64,000 nucleotides of DNA, taken from the NCBI RefSeq assembly GCF_015714715.1, contig NZ_WAHS01000001.1:558001-622000 (forward strand), in the 5' to 3' direction. Positions within the stretch are counted from its first letter, which is position 1. Each line of letters begins with the position of its first letter. The notes under the pieces are model-generated. The model did no database searches and was not told the DNA's origin. It saw only the letters and a program-made list of their open reading frames with translations. This document shows, in pieces, positions 52,694 to 60,922 of this stretch. This stretch comes from Aestuariivirga litoralis. GTDB taxonomy: Bacteria; Pseudomonadota; Alphaproteobacteria; Rhizobiales; Aestuariivirgaceae. The translations under genes and the position numbers were made by a program.

Positions 52694-52715
52694 GTTGCCC
52701 TTATACACTGGCCTC
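52694..52715. promoter_or_regulatory. shared divergent promoter candidate between cobA and cbiD
   Basis: The entire gap is 22 bases, GTTGCCCTTATACACTGGCC plus TC. TTATAC/TATACA on plus and GTATAA on minus are -10-like and overlap, so both arms of the B12 cluster may start from one symmetric element, with transcripts beginning at or close to the start codons. cbiD has no Shine-Dalgarno; cobA has AAGGG. Confidence 0.45.
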
Positions 52716-53756
52716 ATGCGACAAGAGAAGCCCGAGGGGAGTTTAAAGCGTGGCTGGACCACCGGGGCATGCGCGACTGCGGCAGTGAAGGCGGCTTATA
52801 CGGCATTGCTGACGGGGGCTTTCCCTGACCCGGTCACCATCACCTTGCCCAAGGGTGAGCAGCCGGCTTTTGCGCTGGCGATCACCGAGCTGAAGGATGG
52901 CTTTGCCCGCGTGGGCATCGTGAAGGATGCCGGGGATGACCCGGATGTGACGCATGGCTGCACGGTAGTGGCCAAGGTATGGCGCGGCGGCAAGGATGTG
53001 AGTTTCAAGGCGGGCGAGGGTGTGGGCATGGTGACCAAGCCGGGCCTGCCAATCGCGGTGGGTGAGCCTGCGATCAACCCGGGGCCGCGCGCGATGATGA
53101 TGGCCGAGATTGCAGCGCTGGGCGGCGGCGATGTGGAGATCGAAATTTCCATTCCCGGCGGTGCCGCGCTGGCCGCGAAAACATGGAACCCGAGGCTTGG
53201 CATTGTGGGCGGGCTTTCGGTGCTGGGCACGACCGGCATTGTACACCCGTTTTCCTGTGCGGCCTGGATCGCCTCGATCCACCGCGGCATTGATGTGGCT
53301 CGCGCGCTGGGCTTGGCTCATGTGGCGGGATGCACGGGCTCTACCTCTGAGGATTCAGTTCGCGCGCATTACGGCCTGCCACTGGAGGCGATGCTCGACA
53401 TGGGGGATTTCGCCGGTGGTGTGCTGAAATATGTGCGGGCGCATCCGGTGCCGCGCCTCACGATTGGCGGTGGCTTCGGCAAAATGGTGAAGCTGGCGCA
53501 GGGGCATATGGATTTGCATTCTGGCCGGTCTCAGGTGGATTTTGAGTGGCTGGCGGCGCGCGCGCCTGACGCCCTCAAAGCGCAAGTGCTGGCTGCTAAT
53601 TCGGCCTTGGAAGTTCTCGAATTGTGCGGGCAGGGTCTCGCGCAAAAGATTGCGCAAGAAGCGCAGGTGCAGGCAGCAGTGGTGCTGGGCAGTGCGACTA
53701 CGCTTGATGTGATCGTGGTGGACCGGGTGGGAAAGATCATCGGCCATGCCGCGTAA
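52716..53756 (+). CDS. cbiD: cobalt-precorrin-5B (C1)-methyltransferase
   Basis: A 346-residue protein with the CbiD start LKRGWTTGACATAAVKAAY, the strand pattern VEIEISIPGGAALAAKT, and GTTGIVHPFS and TGSTSEDSVR-like motifs. It methylates C1 of the corrin ring. CbiD is the anaerobic-type enzyme (the aerobic route usually has CobF), yet it occurs in many alphaproteobacteria next to CobK, as here. It overlaps cobK by 11 bases. The start at 52716 lacks a ribosome-binding site. Confidence 0.93.
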   Translation: MRQEKPEGSLKRGWTTGACATAAVKAAYTALLTGAFPDPVTITLPKGEQPAFALAITELKDGFARVGIVKDAGDDPDVTHGCTVVAKVWRGGKDVSFKAGEGVGMVTKPGLPIAVGEPAINPGPRAMMMAEIAALGGGDVEIEISIPGGAALAAKTWNPRLGIVGGLSVLGTTGIVHPFSCAAWIASIHRGIDVARALGLAHVAGCTGSTSEDSVRAHYGLPLEAMLDMGDFAGGVLKYVRAHPVPRLTIGGGFGKMVKLAQGHMDLHSGRSQVDFEWLAARAPDALKAQVLAANSALEVLELCGQGLAQKIAQEAQVQAAVVLGSATTLDVIVVDRVGKIIGHAA

Positions 53757-54462
53757 AATTCTCATCCTCGGTGGCACCGGCCTGGCGCGCGATGCGGCCA
53801 ATGCGCTGCATGACGCAGGCTGCGCCGTGCTCACCTCGCTGGCGGGTGTGACGCAATATCCGATCCTGCCAAAGGGAGAGATCCGCAAGGGCGGGTTCGG
53901 CGGCGTTGACGGCATGGTGGCGTTTCTCAAAGAGGCGCAGTTTGATCTGGTGGTAGATGCCACGCATCCTTTCGCGGCACAGATTTCACGCCACGCTGCA
54001 GAGGCCTGTGGGGCCACGCACACGCGGCTGATCCGGCTTGAGCCCCCAGTGTGGAAGCCGCAAAAATCGGACCGCTGGATGGAAGTGGGGTCGGTGGCAA
54101 ATGCCGTGGCAGCGCTCGATGAAAATGTGCGCGTGGCCGTCACCGTCGGGCGTAAGGAAATCGGCGCCTTCTTTGGGCGCTACGATATTTCCGGCGTGGC
54201 GCGGATGATCGAGCCGCCCGCCGTGGCTGTGCCGTCCTACTGGATGTTGGAACTCGCTCGCCCGCCTTTCACACTGGAACACGAACTGGCGCTGCTGGGC
54301 GATAACCAAATCAATGTGGTAGTGAGCAAGAATGCCGGTGGTGTGCGCGTGGCGAAGCTGGATGCTGCCGCACAATTAGGGCTCCCGGTGATCATGGTGC
54401 AGAGGCCGGAGAAACCGAAGGTGCAGACAGTCGCCAGCGTGGAAGCGCTTATGGGCCCGTAA
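53746..54462 (+). CDS. cobK: precorrin-6A/cobalt-precorrin-6A reductase
   Basis: A 238-residue NADPH-dependent reductase with the N-terminal LILGGTGLARDAANALH, DLVVDATHPFAAQISRHA and VTVGRKEIGAFF segments of CobK/CbiJ. It reduces precorrin-6A in the corrin ring pathway. It overlaps cbiD by 11 bases at the 5' end and the convergent sseA by 14 bases at the 3' end. Confidence 0.93.
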   Translation: MPRKILILGGTGLARDAANALHDAGCAVLTSLAGVTQYPILPKGEIRKGGFGGVDGMVAFLKEAQFDLVVDATHPFAAQISRHAAEACGATHTRLIRLEPPVWKPQKSDRWMEVGSVANAVAALDENVRVAVTVGRKEIGAFFGRYDISGVARMIEPPAVAVPSYWMLELARPPFTLEHELALLGDNQINVVVSKNAGGVRVAKLDAAAQLGLPVIMVQRPEKPKVQTVASVEALMGP

Positions 54463-55276
54463 CAATCTTCTCGCTACTGGCACCCCATTCGGCCCAGGAG
54501 CCGTCATAGAGCGCGTGGTCTTTCACGCCGAGTTCTTCCAGCGCGAGAGTGAGGATCGCGGCTGTGACCCCAGAGCCACAGGAGGTGATGATGGGCTTGG
54601 CGAGGTCGACGCCATTGGCAGTGAATTTTTCGCGCAGGGCGCTCGGCTGCTTGAGCGTGCCTTGCTCGGTGATCATTCCAGAATAATGCACATTGTGGGC
54701 GCCGGGCATGTGGCCGGGTTTCACGCCGGGGCGGGGCTCTTGCTCCTCACCGCGGAAGCGGGTGCCGGAGCGAGCGTCGGCGATCTGGTCGCCGGTTGCA
54801 GCGACTTGTTTCAGGTTTCGCACCATGCCTGCGTTCAAAGTGGCGGTGAAAGTGGCCGGGGTGACGGATGCGGTTTCGCCGATTTCAAGGCTGCGGTTTT
54901 CGGCATTCCATTTTTTCAGGCCACCATCCAGCACCGAGACTTTCGTATGGCCGAAGACCTTGAACATCCACCAGCAGCGGGCAGCCGAGAACAGGCCGTA
55001 GGAATCATAGGCCACGACATGCATGTCATTGCCGATGCCGAGGGCGCTCATGGCGGCGGCGAAATCTTCCGCCTTGGGTAGCATGTGGGGCAGGGTGGTG
55101 TTGCGGTCAGAGGTTTTGTCGAGATCAAAGAAACGCGCACCGGGAATGTGCCCGGTGGCGAATTCGGCTTTGGCATCGCGCTTGGCGGTGGGCAGGTGCC
55201 AGCTGGCATCGAGGATGACGAGATTGGCATCGCCCAAGTGATCGGCCAGCCACTGTGTGGAAACGAGATTGCTCAT
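54449..55276 (-). CDS. sseA: 3-mercaptopyruvate sulfurtransferase
   Basis: A 275-residue double-rhodanese protein. The active-site loop in the second domain is TSCGSGVTAA with the persulfide Cys; GSGVT-type loops mark mercaptopyruvate over thiosulfate as donor. The N-terminal rhodanese domain shows VILDASWHLP and HIPGARFFDLD. It links cysteine breakdown to sulfane sulfur and H2S. It overlaps the alaX gene by four bases and lies in the cysK-alaX-sseA operon. Confidence 0.92.
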   Translation of the reverse strand: MSNLVSTQWLADHLGDANLVILDASWHLPTAKRDAKAEFATGHIPGARFFDLDKTSDRNTTLPHMLPKAEDFAAAMSALGIGNDMHVVAYDSYGLFSAARCWWMFKVFGHTKVSVLDGGLKKWNAENRSLEIGETASVTPATFTATLNAGMVRNLKQVAATGDQIADARSGTRFRGEEQEPRPGVKPGHMPGAHNVHYSGMITEQGTLKQPSALREKFTANGVDLAKPIITSCGSGVTAAILTLALEELGVKDHALYDGSWAEWGASSEKIVTGP

Positions 55277-55989
55277 GCGAAAGCCACCCTGATGCGGCGG
55301 TTGATCTTGCCTTTGTTTTCAATCTTGGTCACGGCGATGGGGCCGATTTCACTGGTGCGGTTTACATGCGTGCCGCCGCAGGGCTGCAAGTCGATCTTGC
55401 CGCCTTCGCCGATCAGCACCAGGCGAATGATGCCTGCACCGCGTGGCGGTTTGACCAGCAGCGTGCGCACCAGTTCGGGCCGCGCGTCGAGTTCGGCTTC
55501 GGTCATCGATGAAATGGAGATGACGTGGTCATCGGCAATCAGCTGGTTGATACGTGCCGTAAGTTCTTCTTTTTTCGGAATCTGATCTTCGGGAATGTCG
55601 AAATCAATGCGGCCGCCATCGGTGCTGATTGCGCTGCCGGTGACGCCGAAGGGCACCGAGCGGCACAGAAGATGCATCAGCGTGTGGGCGCGCATGTTGC
55701 GGTAACGCGCGGCCCAATCGAGTTTGAGTTTGACTCTCTCGCCCACAGCGGGAAGCGTCTGGCCTTCGGCCGGCACATGCATGGGCGTTTTGGTTTCATC
55801 GTAAATGGTGGTGGCGATGGTGACGGCCCCCTGTGCCGTGATCAGCGTGCCGGCATCGCCGGGTTGGCCACCCGCCGTTGCGTAGAAATTGGTTTGATCG
55901 AGGATGATGCCGCCGCGTTCGTTGAGGCCCACGACGACAGCTTCTGCTTCCTGCAAATAGGAATCGTCACGGAACAGAAGTTTTGTCAC
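55273..55989 (-). CDS. alaX: alanyl-tRNA editing protein AlaX
   Basis: A 238-residue free-standing editing domain that hydrolyses mischarged Ser- or Gly-tRNA-Ala. The zinc ligands fit: two His in RAHTLMHLL and Cys and His in QPCGGTHV. The NFYATAGGQPGDAGT segment is typical of the full-length AlaX-M type with an N-terminal barrel. It overlaps both cysK and sseA by four bases, which points to shared expression with cysteine metabolism genes. Confidence 0.93.
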   Translation of the reverse strand: MTKLLFRDDSYLQEAEAVVVGLNERGGIILDQTNFYATAGGQPGDAGTLITAQGAVTIATTIYDETKTPMHVPAEGQTLPAVGERVKLKLDWAARYRNMRAHTLMHLLCRSVPFGVTGSAISTDGGRIDFDIPEDQIPKKEELTARINQLIADDHVISISSMTEAELDARPELVRTLLVKPPRGAGIIRLVLIGEGGKIDLQPCGGTHVNRTSEIGPIAVTKIENKGKINRRIRVAFA

Positions 55990-57011
55990 TTCGGCACGTC
56001 TTCAAACACTTTGGGCACATCCGACTTGGCTTCAAGCCAGGTGGGCACGGGAAGATTCTTGGAGCGCAGGAAATCCGGATTGAACAGCTTGGACGCATAG
56101 CGCGTGCCATAGTCGCAGAGCACGGTCACGATGGTGTGGCCCGGGCCCATCTGCTTCGCCAGGCGGATGGCGCCGGCAACATTGACGCCGGTGGAGCCGC
56201 CCATGCAAAGGCCTTCATGGCGCAGCAGATCAAAACAGATTTGCACGGCTTCATCATCGTGGATCTGGAATGCGTCGTCGACGACGGCACCCTCCAGATT
56301 GGCGGTGATGCGGCCCTGGCCGATACCTTCGGTGATCGACGAGCCTTCGGATTTCAGTTCACCGGTTTTGTAATAGCTGTAAAGCGCAGCACCCATCGGG
56401 TCAGCCAGCGCGATTCTGATGTTTTTGTTTTTGGCCTTGAGGCCCATGGATACGCCAGCCAGCGTACCGCCAGAACCCACGGCGCTGACAAAGCCATCCA
56501 CCTTGCCATCGGTCTGGGCCCAGATTTCGGGGGCGGTGCCCTCGATATGAGCCTCGCGGTTGGCCACATTGTCGAACTGGTTGGCCCAGAACGCACCCAT
56601 CTTTTGAGCGAGGCGGCCGGAGTAGCGCACATAGTTGTTGGGGTTCTTGTAAGGCGCTGCCGGCACTTCAACCAGTTCTGCACCGAGTTGACGCAGAGCA
56701 TCTTTCTTTTCCTGACTCTGCGTTTCAGGAATGACGATCACGGTTTTATAGCCCAGCGCATTGGCCACCACGGAAAGCCCGATGCCGGTATTGCCGGCTG
56801 TTCCCTCCACAATGGTGCCGCCTGGCTTCAACGCACCGGCTTTTTCTGCAGCGCGGATGATGAACAGGGCGGCGCGGTCTTTCACCGACTGGCCGGGATT
56901 CATGAATTCGGCTTTGCCCAGAATGGTGCAGCCGGTGACCACGGAAGCCTTCTTAAGCTTGATGAGGGGCGTATTGCCAATGGCTTCGATAACGTTCTGG
57001 CGAATGTTCAT
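55986..57011 (-). CDS. cysK: cysteine synthase (O-acetylserine sulfhydrylase) family
   Basis: A 341-residue fold-type II PLP enzyme. The PLP Lys is K44 in NPGQSVKDRAA, with EGTAGNTGIG for substrate binding and GSGGTLAGVSMGLK for the phosphate. EGTAGNTG rather than EPTSGNTG is typical of the alphaproteobacterial CysK type. It makes cysteine from O-acetylserine, the product of CysE at 19334-20176. It is first in an operon with alaX and sseA. Confidence 0.92.
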   Translation of the reverse strand: MNIRQNVIEAIGNTPLIKLKKASVVTGCTILGKAEFMNPGQSVKDRAALFIIRAAEKAGALKPGGTIVEGTAGNTGIGLSVVANALGYKTVIVIPETQSQEKKDALRQLGAELVEVPAAPYKNPNNYVRYSGRLAQKMGAFWANQFDNVANREAHIEGTAPEIWAQTDGKVDGFVSAVGSGGTLAGVSMGLKAKNKNIRIALADPMGAALYSYYKTGELKSEGSSITEGIGQGRITANLEGAVVDDAFQIHDDEAVQICFDLLRHEGLCMGGSTGVNVAGAIRLAKQMGPGHTIVTVLCDYGTRYASKLFNPDFLRSKNLPVPTWLEAKSDVPKVFEDVPK

Positions 57012-57101
57012 GTCCCTGTCCTTGCTGCACTTGTATTGCAGCAAATGGGGCGCATCCGTCAAACGGCAAGCACGCAGCGACACATGAGATTTTTGGAAAG
57101 A

Positions 57102-57176
57102 TGGCTCCTCGACCTGGGATCGAACCAGGGACCATTCGATTAACAGTCGAATGCTCTACCGCTGAGCTATCGAGGA
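57102..57176 (-). tRNA. tRNA-Asn (anticodon GTT)
   Basis: The 75-base minus-strand tRNA has acceptor TCCTCGA/TCGAGGA with discriminator G, D arm, anticodon loop with GTT (57142-57144 on plus as AAC), T arm with GGTTCGATCC and encoded CCA. It reads AAC and AAU. Confidence 0.97.
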
Positions 57177-57218
57177 ACGTGGGCGCGCTATAGCAAAAGC
57201 CTTCGCGACTGCAAACCC

Positions 57219-58088
57219 TTATTTTGCGGCAATGGCTTCGTCCACAATCGACGTGATTGTGGCGATGTCAGCCCCCAAAGATGATTGGATGCAGACGGCG
57301 GACTGATGCGGTGCCAACGTAAGGCAGAACTCGCGTACATCGACGCCGACCGCCTGGTCCCTGGTCCACAGGGATTTGCAGTAGAGCAATTCGTCATCAA
57401 AGAGGTGTGGGTTGTTCTTCTGCACATAGAGCACATAGGTGCCGTAGAGATGGTATTCCGCGAAGTTCAATTTCCGGCCGATGGCTTCGTGCCAGGGCTT
57501 GCCCTGCAGCTTGGTTATATAGTCAAGCATGTCGAGCACCGTCTGGCGATGCCAAGTCACGATCTGCTCTTGGCCCCAGAAGGCAGTTTTGTCGGGCGTT
57601 GGTTCCACGCCGACAATCCGCATGCTGCTGGCCACGTCAGCATTTTCCCACAGGAAAACGTGCACAGAAGGGTTGAAGCGCACCTTGTGGCCTTTTGCAA
57701 AAGTGCCAATGTCGAACGGGCGCAGGAAGAAGACATCCGAATCGAAGAAGGCCATGGCCTCTTCCTCAAGAAGGCCCGCCATCAGCATTTTTACATATTG
57801 CTGCATCTGCCAGCCAAAGACCGGCCCGTGGCGCAGCGACCACCACCAGCGGCCCAAGCGTATCAAGGGTATTTTGCCGCCGAAGTGGAAGCCCTTGGGC
57901 AGAACGTCTTTCTTGTTGATGATGGTACGGCGCGGCCCGGCCAGCGGCAAAAACAACGGCAAATCCACTGGATCAACAATGATGTAATGGTGCCAAGGCC
58001 CCGCCAGGAATGCATCCATGCTGCGGCAGAGGAGTTGGCAGCGTTCGAGATCAAGACTGTAGCTGGGGGTCACCACAGCCCAGCGCAT
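57219..58088 (-). CDS. DUF6492-like putative glycosyltransferase
   Basis: A 289-residue protein with a glycosyltransferase-A-like start (RWAVVTPSYSLDLERCQLLC), a metal-binding FFDSDVFFLRPFD DxD motif and the HYIIVDPVDLPLF strand. These fit the DUF6492 family of putative glycosyltransferases, probably acting on polysaccharide or lipid at the cytosolic membrane face. Donor and acceptor are unknown. It lies alone between tRNA-Asn and tRNA-Cys; the ATG at 58088 is preferred because the upstream in-frame residues run through the tRNA-Cys gene. Confidence 0.78.
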   Translation of the reverse strand: MRWAVVTPSYSLDLERCQLLCRSMDAFLAGPWHHYIIVDPVDLPLFLPLAGPRRTIINKKDVLPKGFHFGGKIPLIRLGRWWWSLRHGPVFGWQMQQYVKMLMAGLLEEEAMAFFDSDVFFLRPFDIGTFAKGHKVRFNPSVHVFLWENADVASSMRIVGVEPTPDKTAFWGQEQIVTWHRQTVLDMLDYITKLQGKPWHEAIGRKLNFAEYHLYGTYVLYVQKNNPHLFDDELLYCKSLWTRDQAVGVDVREFCLTLAPHQSAVCIQSSLGADIATITSIVDEAIAAK

Positions 58089-58150
58089 CTGCGCTTCGGG
58101 GCCGCGTTTTTTCGTCTGCGCCACTTTGTGGATGTTTCCCAACAATAAAA

Positions 58151-58224
58151 TGGAGGTTCCGGAGGGAATCGAACCCCCATGCAAGGATTTGCAGTCCTCT
58201 GCGTAGCCATTCCGCCACGGAACC
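58151..58224 (-). tRNA. tRNA-Cys (anticodon GCA)
   Basis: The 74-base minus-strand tRNA has acceptor GGTTCCG/CGGAACC, discriminator T typical of tRNA-Cys, anticodon loop CTGCAAA with GCA (58190-58192 on plus as TGC), T arm GGGGGTTCGATTCCCTCC and encoded CCA. It reads UGC and UGU. Confidence 0.97.
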
Positions 58225-58503
58225 CAAAGATTGGCCGGGTCTATAAGGGAATGTTTCGGGTAGCACAATAAGGCAGCGGACTTTTGGAGACAGCCGCATT
58301 TTGGTACCGGATAACGACCAGTATTCGATTGTACACGACCAAAATGGCTGCCATGTGTAAATTAGTGGTTAAGATTGGTGATCCGTGTTTGCATTGCGGT
58401 ACGGATGACCATATATCGGATTGTCATAGGTCGGTGGCGGCGGGTGGCGTAAATACAACCCCCGCTGGCCTTGAGAAACTTGTGTTGACCGAGGGGTGTT
58501 GTT

Positions 58504-59889
58504 TTGCGTCTTGTTGCGAAAATTTCCGCTGTGGCTTTGGTTGCGGTGATGTCCACGTCGTTTGTTTCTTTGGTGCATGCCGAGTCGTTGGCAGGCGCAC
58601 TGCTGGAAGCATATCGCAAGAATCCCACCCTCAATAGCGCCCGCGCCGGCCAGCGCGCGGTTGACGAAGCCGTGCCGCAGGCCCTTTCGGGCTGGCGTCC
58701 AACGGTGACGGCCACCGGGAGCGTAAGCGCTGAAGATAGTTATGCGGGTTCGCAACTCGGTGGCTACACCAGCACCAAGGGCACATCCGAAAATCTGTCC
58801 ATCAAGCTGGACCAGCCATTGTTCCGTGGCTTCCGCACCACGGAAAGCACGGCAGCGGCCGAAGCCACTGTGAAGGCCGGGCGCCAGCAGCTTCTTTCGA
58901 CCGAGCAGAATGTGCTGCTTCTGGCCGTGAAGGCCTATGTCGATGTGATCCGCGACCGGCAGATCGTGGCACTGCGCCGACAGAATCTTGGTGTTCTGCA
59001 GGGCCAGTCCCGCGCCACCAGTGAACGTTTCAAGGCGGGTGAACTGACCCGCACGGATACGGCCCAGGCGCAAGCCGGTGTGGCCAGTGCGCAGGCCCAA
59101 TTGCAACTGGCCATCGCCAACATGCAAACCAGCGAAGCGAGCTTTGCACAATATGTGGGCCATCACCCCACGCAACTTTCGCCCGCACCAGCGGCCAAGC
59201 CGCCACGTAGCCTCGATGAGGCTTATAGTGTGGCGCATGAAACCAATCCGCAGATCCTGGCTGCCGCGCAAAGCGCTGTGGCCGCCGATCACAATGTAGG
59301 CGTGGTGGGATCGAGCCTCCTGCCGCAGGCTGATCTCGTCGGCAGCTACAGCATCACCAGCAACCAGTTCACCACCAACGGCCTCGGCAATGATGGCAGC
59401 GCCAGCACTGGCACGATTTCGGGCGTGGTCACTGTTCCGATCTATGAACAGGGTCTGGTTTATTCACAGGTGCGCGCCGCCAAGCAGCGCGCCAGCCAGA
59501 GCCGCATCGCGGTGATTGATGCCACCCGTCAAGTGCGCCAGGCAGTTGCGGCCTCCTGGGCCAGCTATGCAGCGGCCCGTCAGGCTTCAGCTTCAAATGC
59601 GCAGAGCGTTTCCGCCTCGCAGTTGGCTTACAGCGGCGTGCGGCAGGAATATCAGGTGGGCTCGCGTTCAACGATCGACGTGCTGAATGCCGAGCTGACC
59701 TTGCTGACGGCGCAAATTGCGCAAGTTTCTGCCCAGCATGACCAGATCCTCGCTTCCTACCAGCTGCAGGCGGCGATCGGCCACCTGACCGGCGATCATC
59801 TGCGCCTGTTCCCGGTCTATGATGCCAAGCAGAACTACGAAGAAGTGCGCAACAAGTGGGCTGGCACCAAAGCTGATACGCTGCAATAA
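58504..59889 (+). CDS. TolC-family outer-membrane efflux protein
   Basis: A 461-residue protein (TTG start at 58504) with a signal peptide ending VSLVHAES, then two homologous OEP repeats (about 25-215 and 235-440). The long helices and the Gly- and Ser-rich beta strands (TVTATGSVSAEDSYAG and ADLVGSYSITSNQFTTNG) fit the TolC trimer. It would serve type I secretion or RND efflux pumps; no inner-membrane pump is adjacent. The neighbour popZ and valS order is standard in Rhizobiales. The 234 bases upstream hold its promoter; no regulator site was recognised. Confidence 0.92.
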   Translation: MRLVAKISAVALVAVMSTSFVSLVHAESLAGALLEAYRKNPTLNSARAGQRAVDEAVPQALSGWRPTVTATGSVSAEDSYAGSQLGGYTSTKGTSENLSIKLDQPLFRGFRTTESTAAAEATVKAGRQQLLSTEQNVLLLAVKAYVDVIRDRQIVALRRQNLGVLQGQSRATSERFKAGELTRTDTAQAQAGVASAQAQLQLAIANMQTSEASFAQYVGHHPTQLSPAPAAKPPRSLDEAYSVAHETNPQILAAAQSAVAADHNVGVVGSSLLPQADLVGSYSITSNQFTTNGLGNDGSASTGTISGVVTVPIYEQGLVYSQVRAAKQRASQSRIAVIDATRQVRQAVAASWASYAAARQASASNAQSVSASQLAYSGVRQEYQVGSRSTIDVLNAELTLLTAQIAQVSAQHDQILASYQLQAAIGHLTGDHLRLFPVYDAKQNYEEVRNKWAGTKADTLQ

Positions 59890-59978
59890 GCGGCGGCGGC
59901 ACTGGCATAAACCATAGCGGCGGGTGAGGGGTGCTGCCCAATCGACAAATCGCGGCACTTCACTTAAACTTTGCCCCT

Positions 59979-60018
59979 AGAGCGTTTTGATGTTTCATTG
60001 AAACATCAAAATCGCCCT
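59979..60018. repeat. palindromic repeat element downstream of tolC
   Basis: TTTTGATGTTTCA (59985-59997) and TGAAACATCAAAA (59999-60011) are perfect inverted arms around one T, and outer GCG/CGC bases add to the stem with a single bulge. The resulting hairpin of about 16 to 20 bp resembles intergenic palindromes scattered in Rhizobiales genomes. It may also end the tolC transcript, 90 bases downstream of the stop. Confidence 0.6.
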
Positions 60019-60106
60019 AATTTATTATTGTCGATCAATTTGTCTGACTTTTGACGATGCCGTCAAAGTCAGATTGATCTAGATTGCAGCATTGGCGGAA
60101 AGACAA

Positions 60107-60847
60107 GTGACGTCGGAACCACGCGTGGAAGAGTTGTTGGCGTCGATACGCCGCGCCATCGACCATGACATCAGCGAGCTTGATCGCCGGGCCCAAGAAG
60201 GCAGCGGCAGCCCTGCTGCGGCCCGTGCCAAGGCCGAACCGCCCGCACCCTTGCGCGGCACGCTCAATGAATTTCAGAATAAATATGCAAGCTCGGTGAT
60301 GCCCGATGCGGATGCCGATATCGCCAAGCTGCGCCGCCGGGTGAAGCACAACCGGCTGGAGGAGACGCCTCCGGCCCCGCCGCAGAAGCCCAATCTGCAG
60401 CCAGATCGTTCGTCGGCTTTCAGCACCATTCTCTCCACCCCGCAGCGGGCGGAACCGAAATTCCGGCCCGCGCCCGCAGCGCCGCCGCCGGTCGTGGAAG
60501 AGTTGCCGCCTGAGTCTTATGATGCCTACGATTCGTATGACCAGGGCGTGTGGCAGGAGCAGCAGGCCGCAGCCGAACAGCAGGGTTATTATCCGCCCGC
60601 GGTTTCCGGCTACATCGATCCGCAAAACGGTTTGATGTCACCCGACAGTGCCTATGCGGCCCAAGGTTCTTTTCAGGCTTTGGCGGAATTGGCCATGGCA
60701 CGTGTTGGCGGCGATGCCGGCCTGCAGGCCATGACGCGCGACATCCTGCACCAGCTTTTGCGCGAATGGCTGGACCGCAATCTGCCGCCTCTGGTCGAAC
60801 AACTGGTGCGCGAAGAAATCGCCCGCGTGGCGCGCGGCGGCAGGTAA
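60107..60847 (+). CDS. popZ: PopZ-like (DUF2497) polar organising protein
   Basis: A 246-residue protein with the PopZ plan: an N-terminal helix (SEPRVEELLASIRRAIDHD), a long acidic, Pro-rich disordered linker (about 25-180) and three C-terminal helices (LAELAMARVGGDAGLQ, ILHQLLREWLDRNLP, LVEQLVREEIARVARG) that drive self-assembly. PopZ condenses at cell poles and organises ParB and cell-cycle proteins. GTG 60107 is preferred over TTG 60092, as GGAAAG lies four bases before it and the resulting N-terminus matches the family. It precedes valS, as in related genomes. Confidence 0.88.
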   Translation: MTSEPRVEELLASIRRAIDHDISELDRRAQEGSGSPAAARAKAEPPAPLRGTLNEFQNKYASSVMPDADADIAKLRRRVKHNRLEETPPAPPQKPNLQPDRSSAFSTILSTPQRAEPKFRPAPAAPPPVVEELPPESYDAYDSYDQGVWQEQQAAAEQQGYYPPAVSGYIDPQNGLMSPDSAYAAQGSFQALAELAMARVGGDAGLQAMTRDILHQLLREWLDRNLPPLVEQLVREEIARVARGGR

Positions 60848-60922
60848 TTCCCGCGCAGGGTTGCCCTTGGGCCCAAGCCCTGCTTTAAGCGCCCAAAATC
60901 CCAATTGATTGAAGAATCTGCC

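Noticed and set aside
55983-57143. 386-codon open frame on plus
   Set aside because: Antisense to cysK and running through tRNA-Asn; no coding signal.
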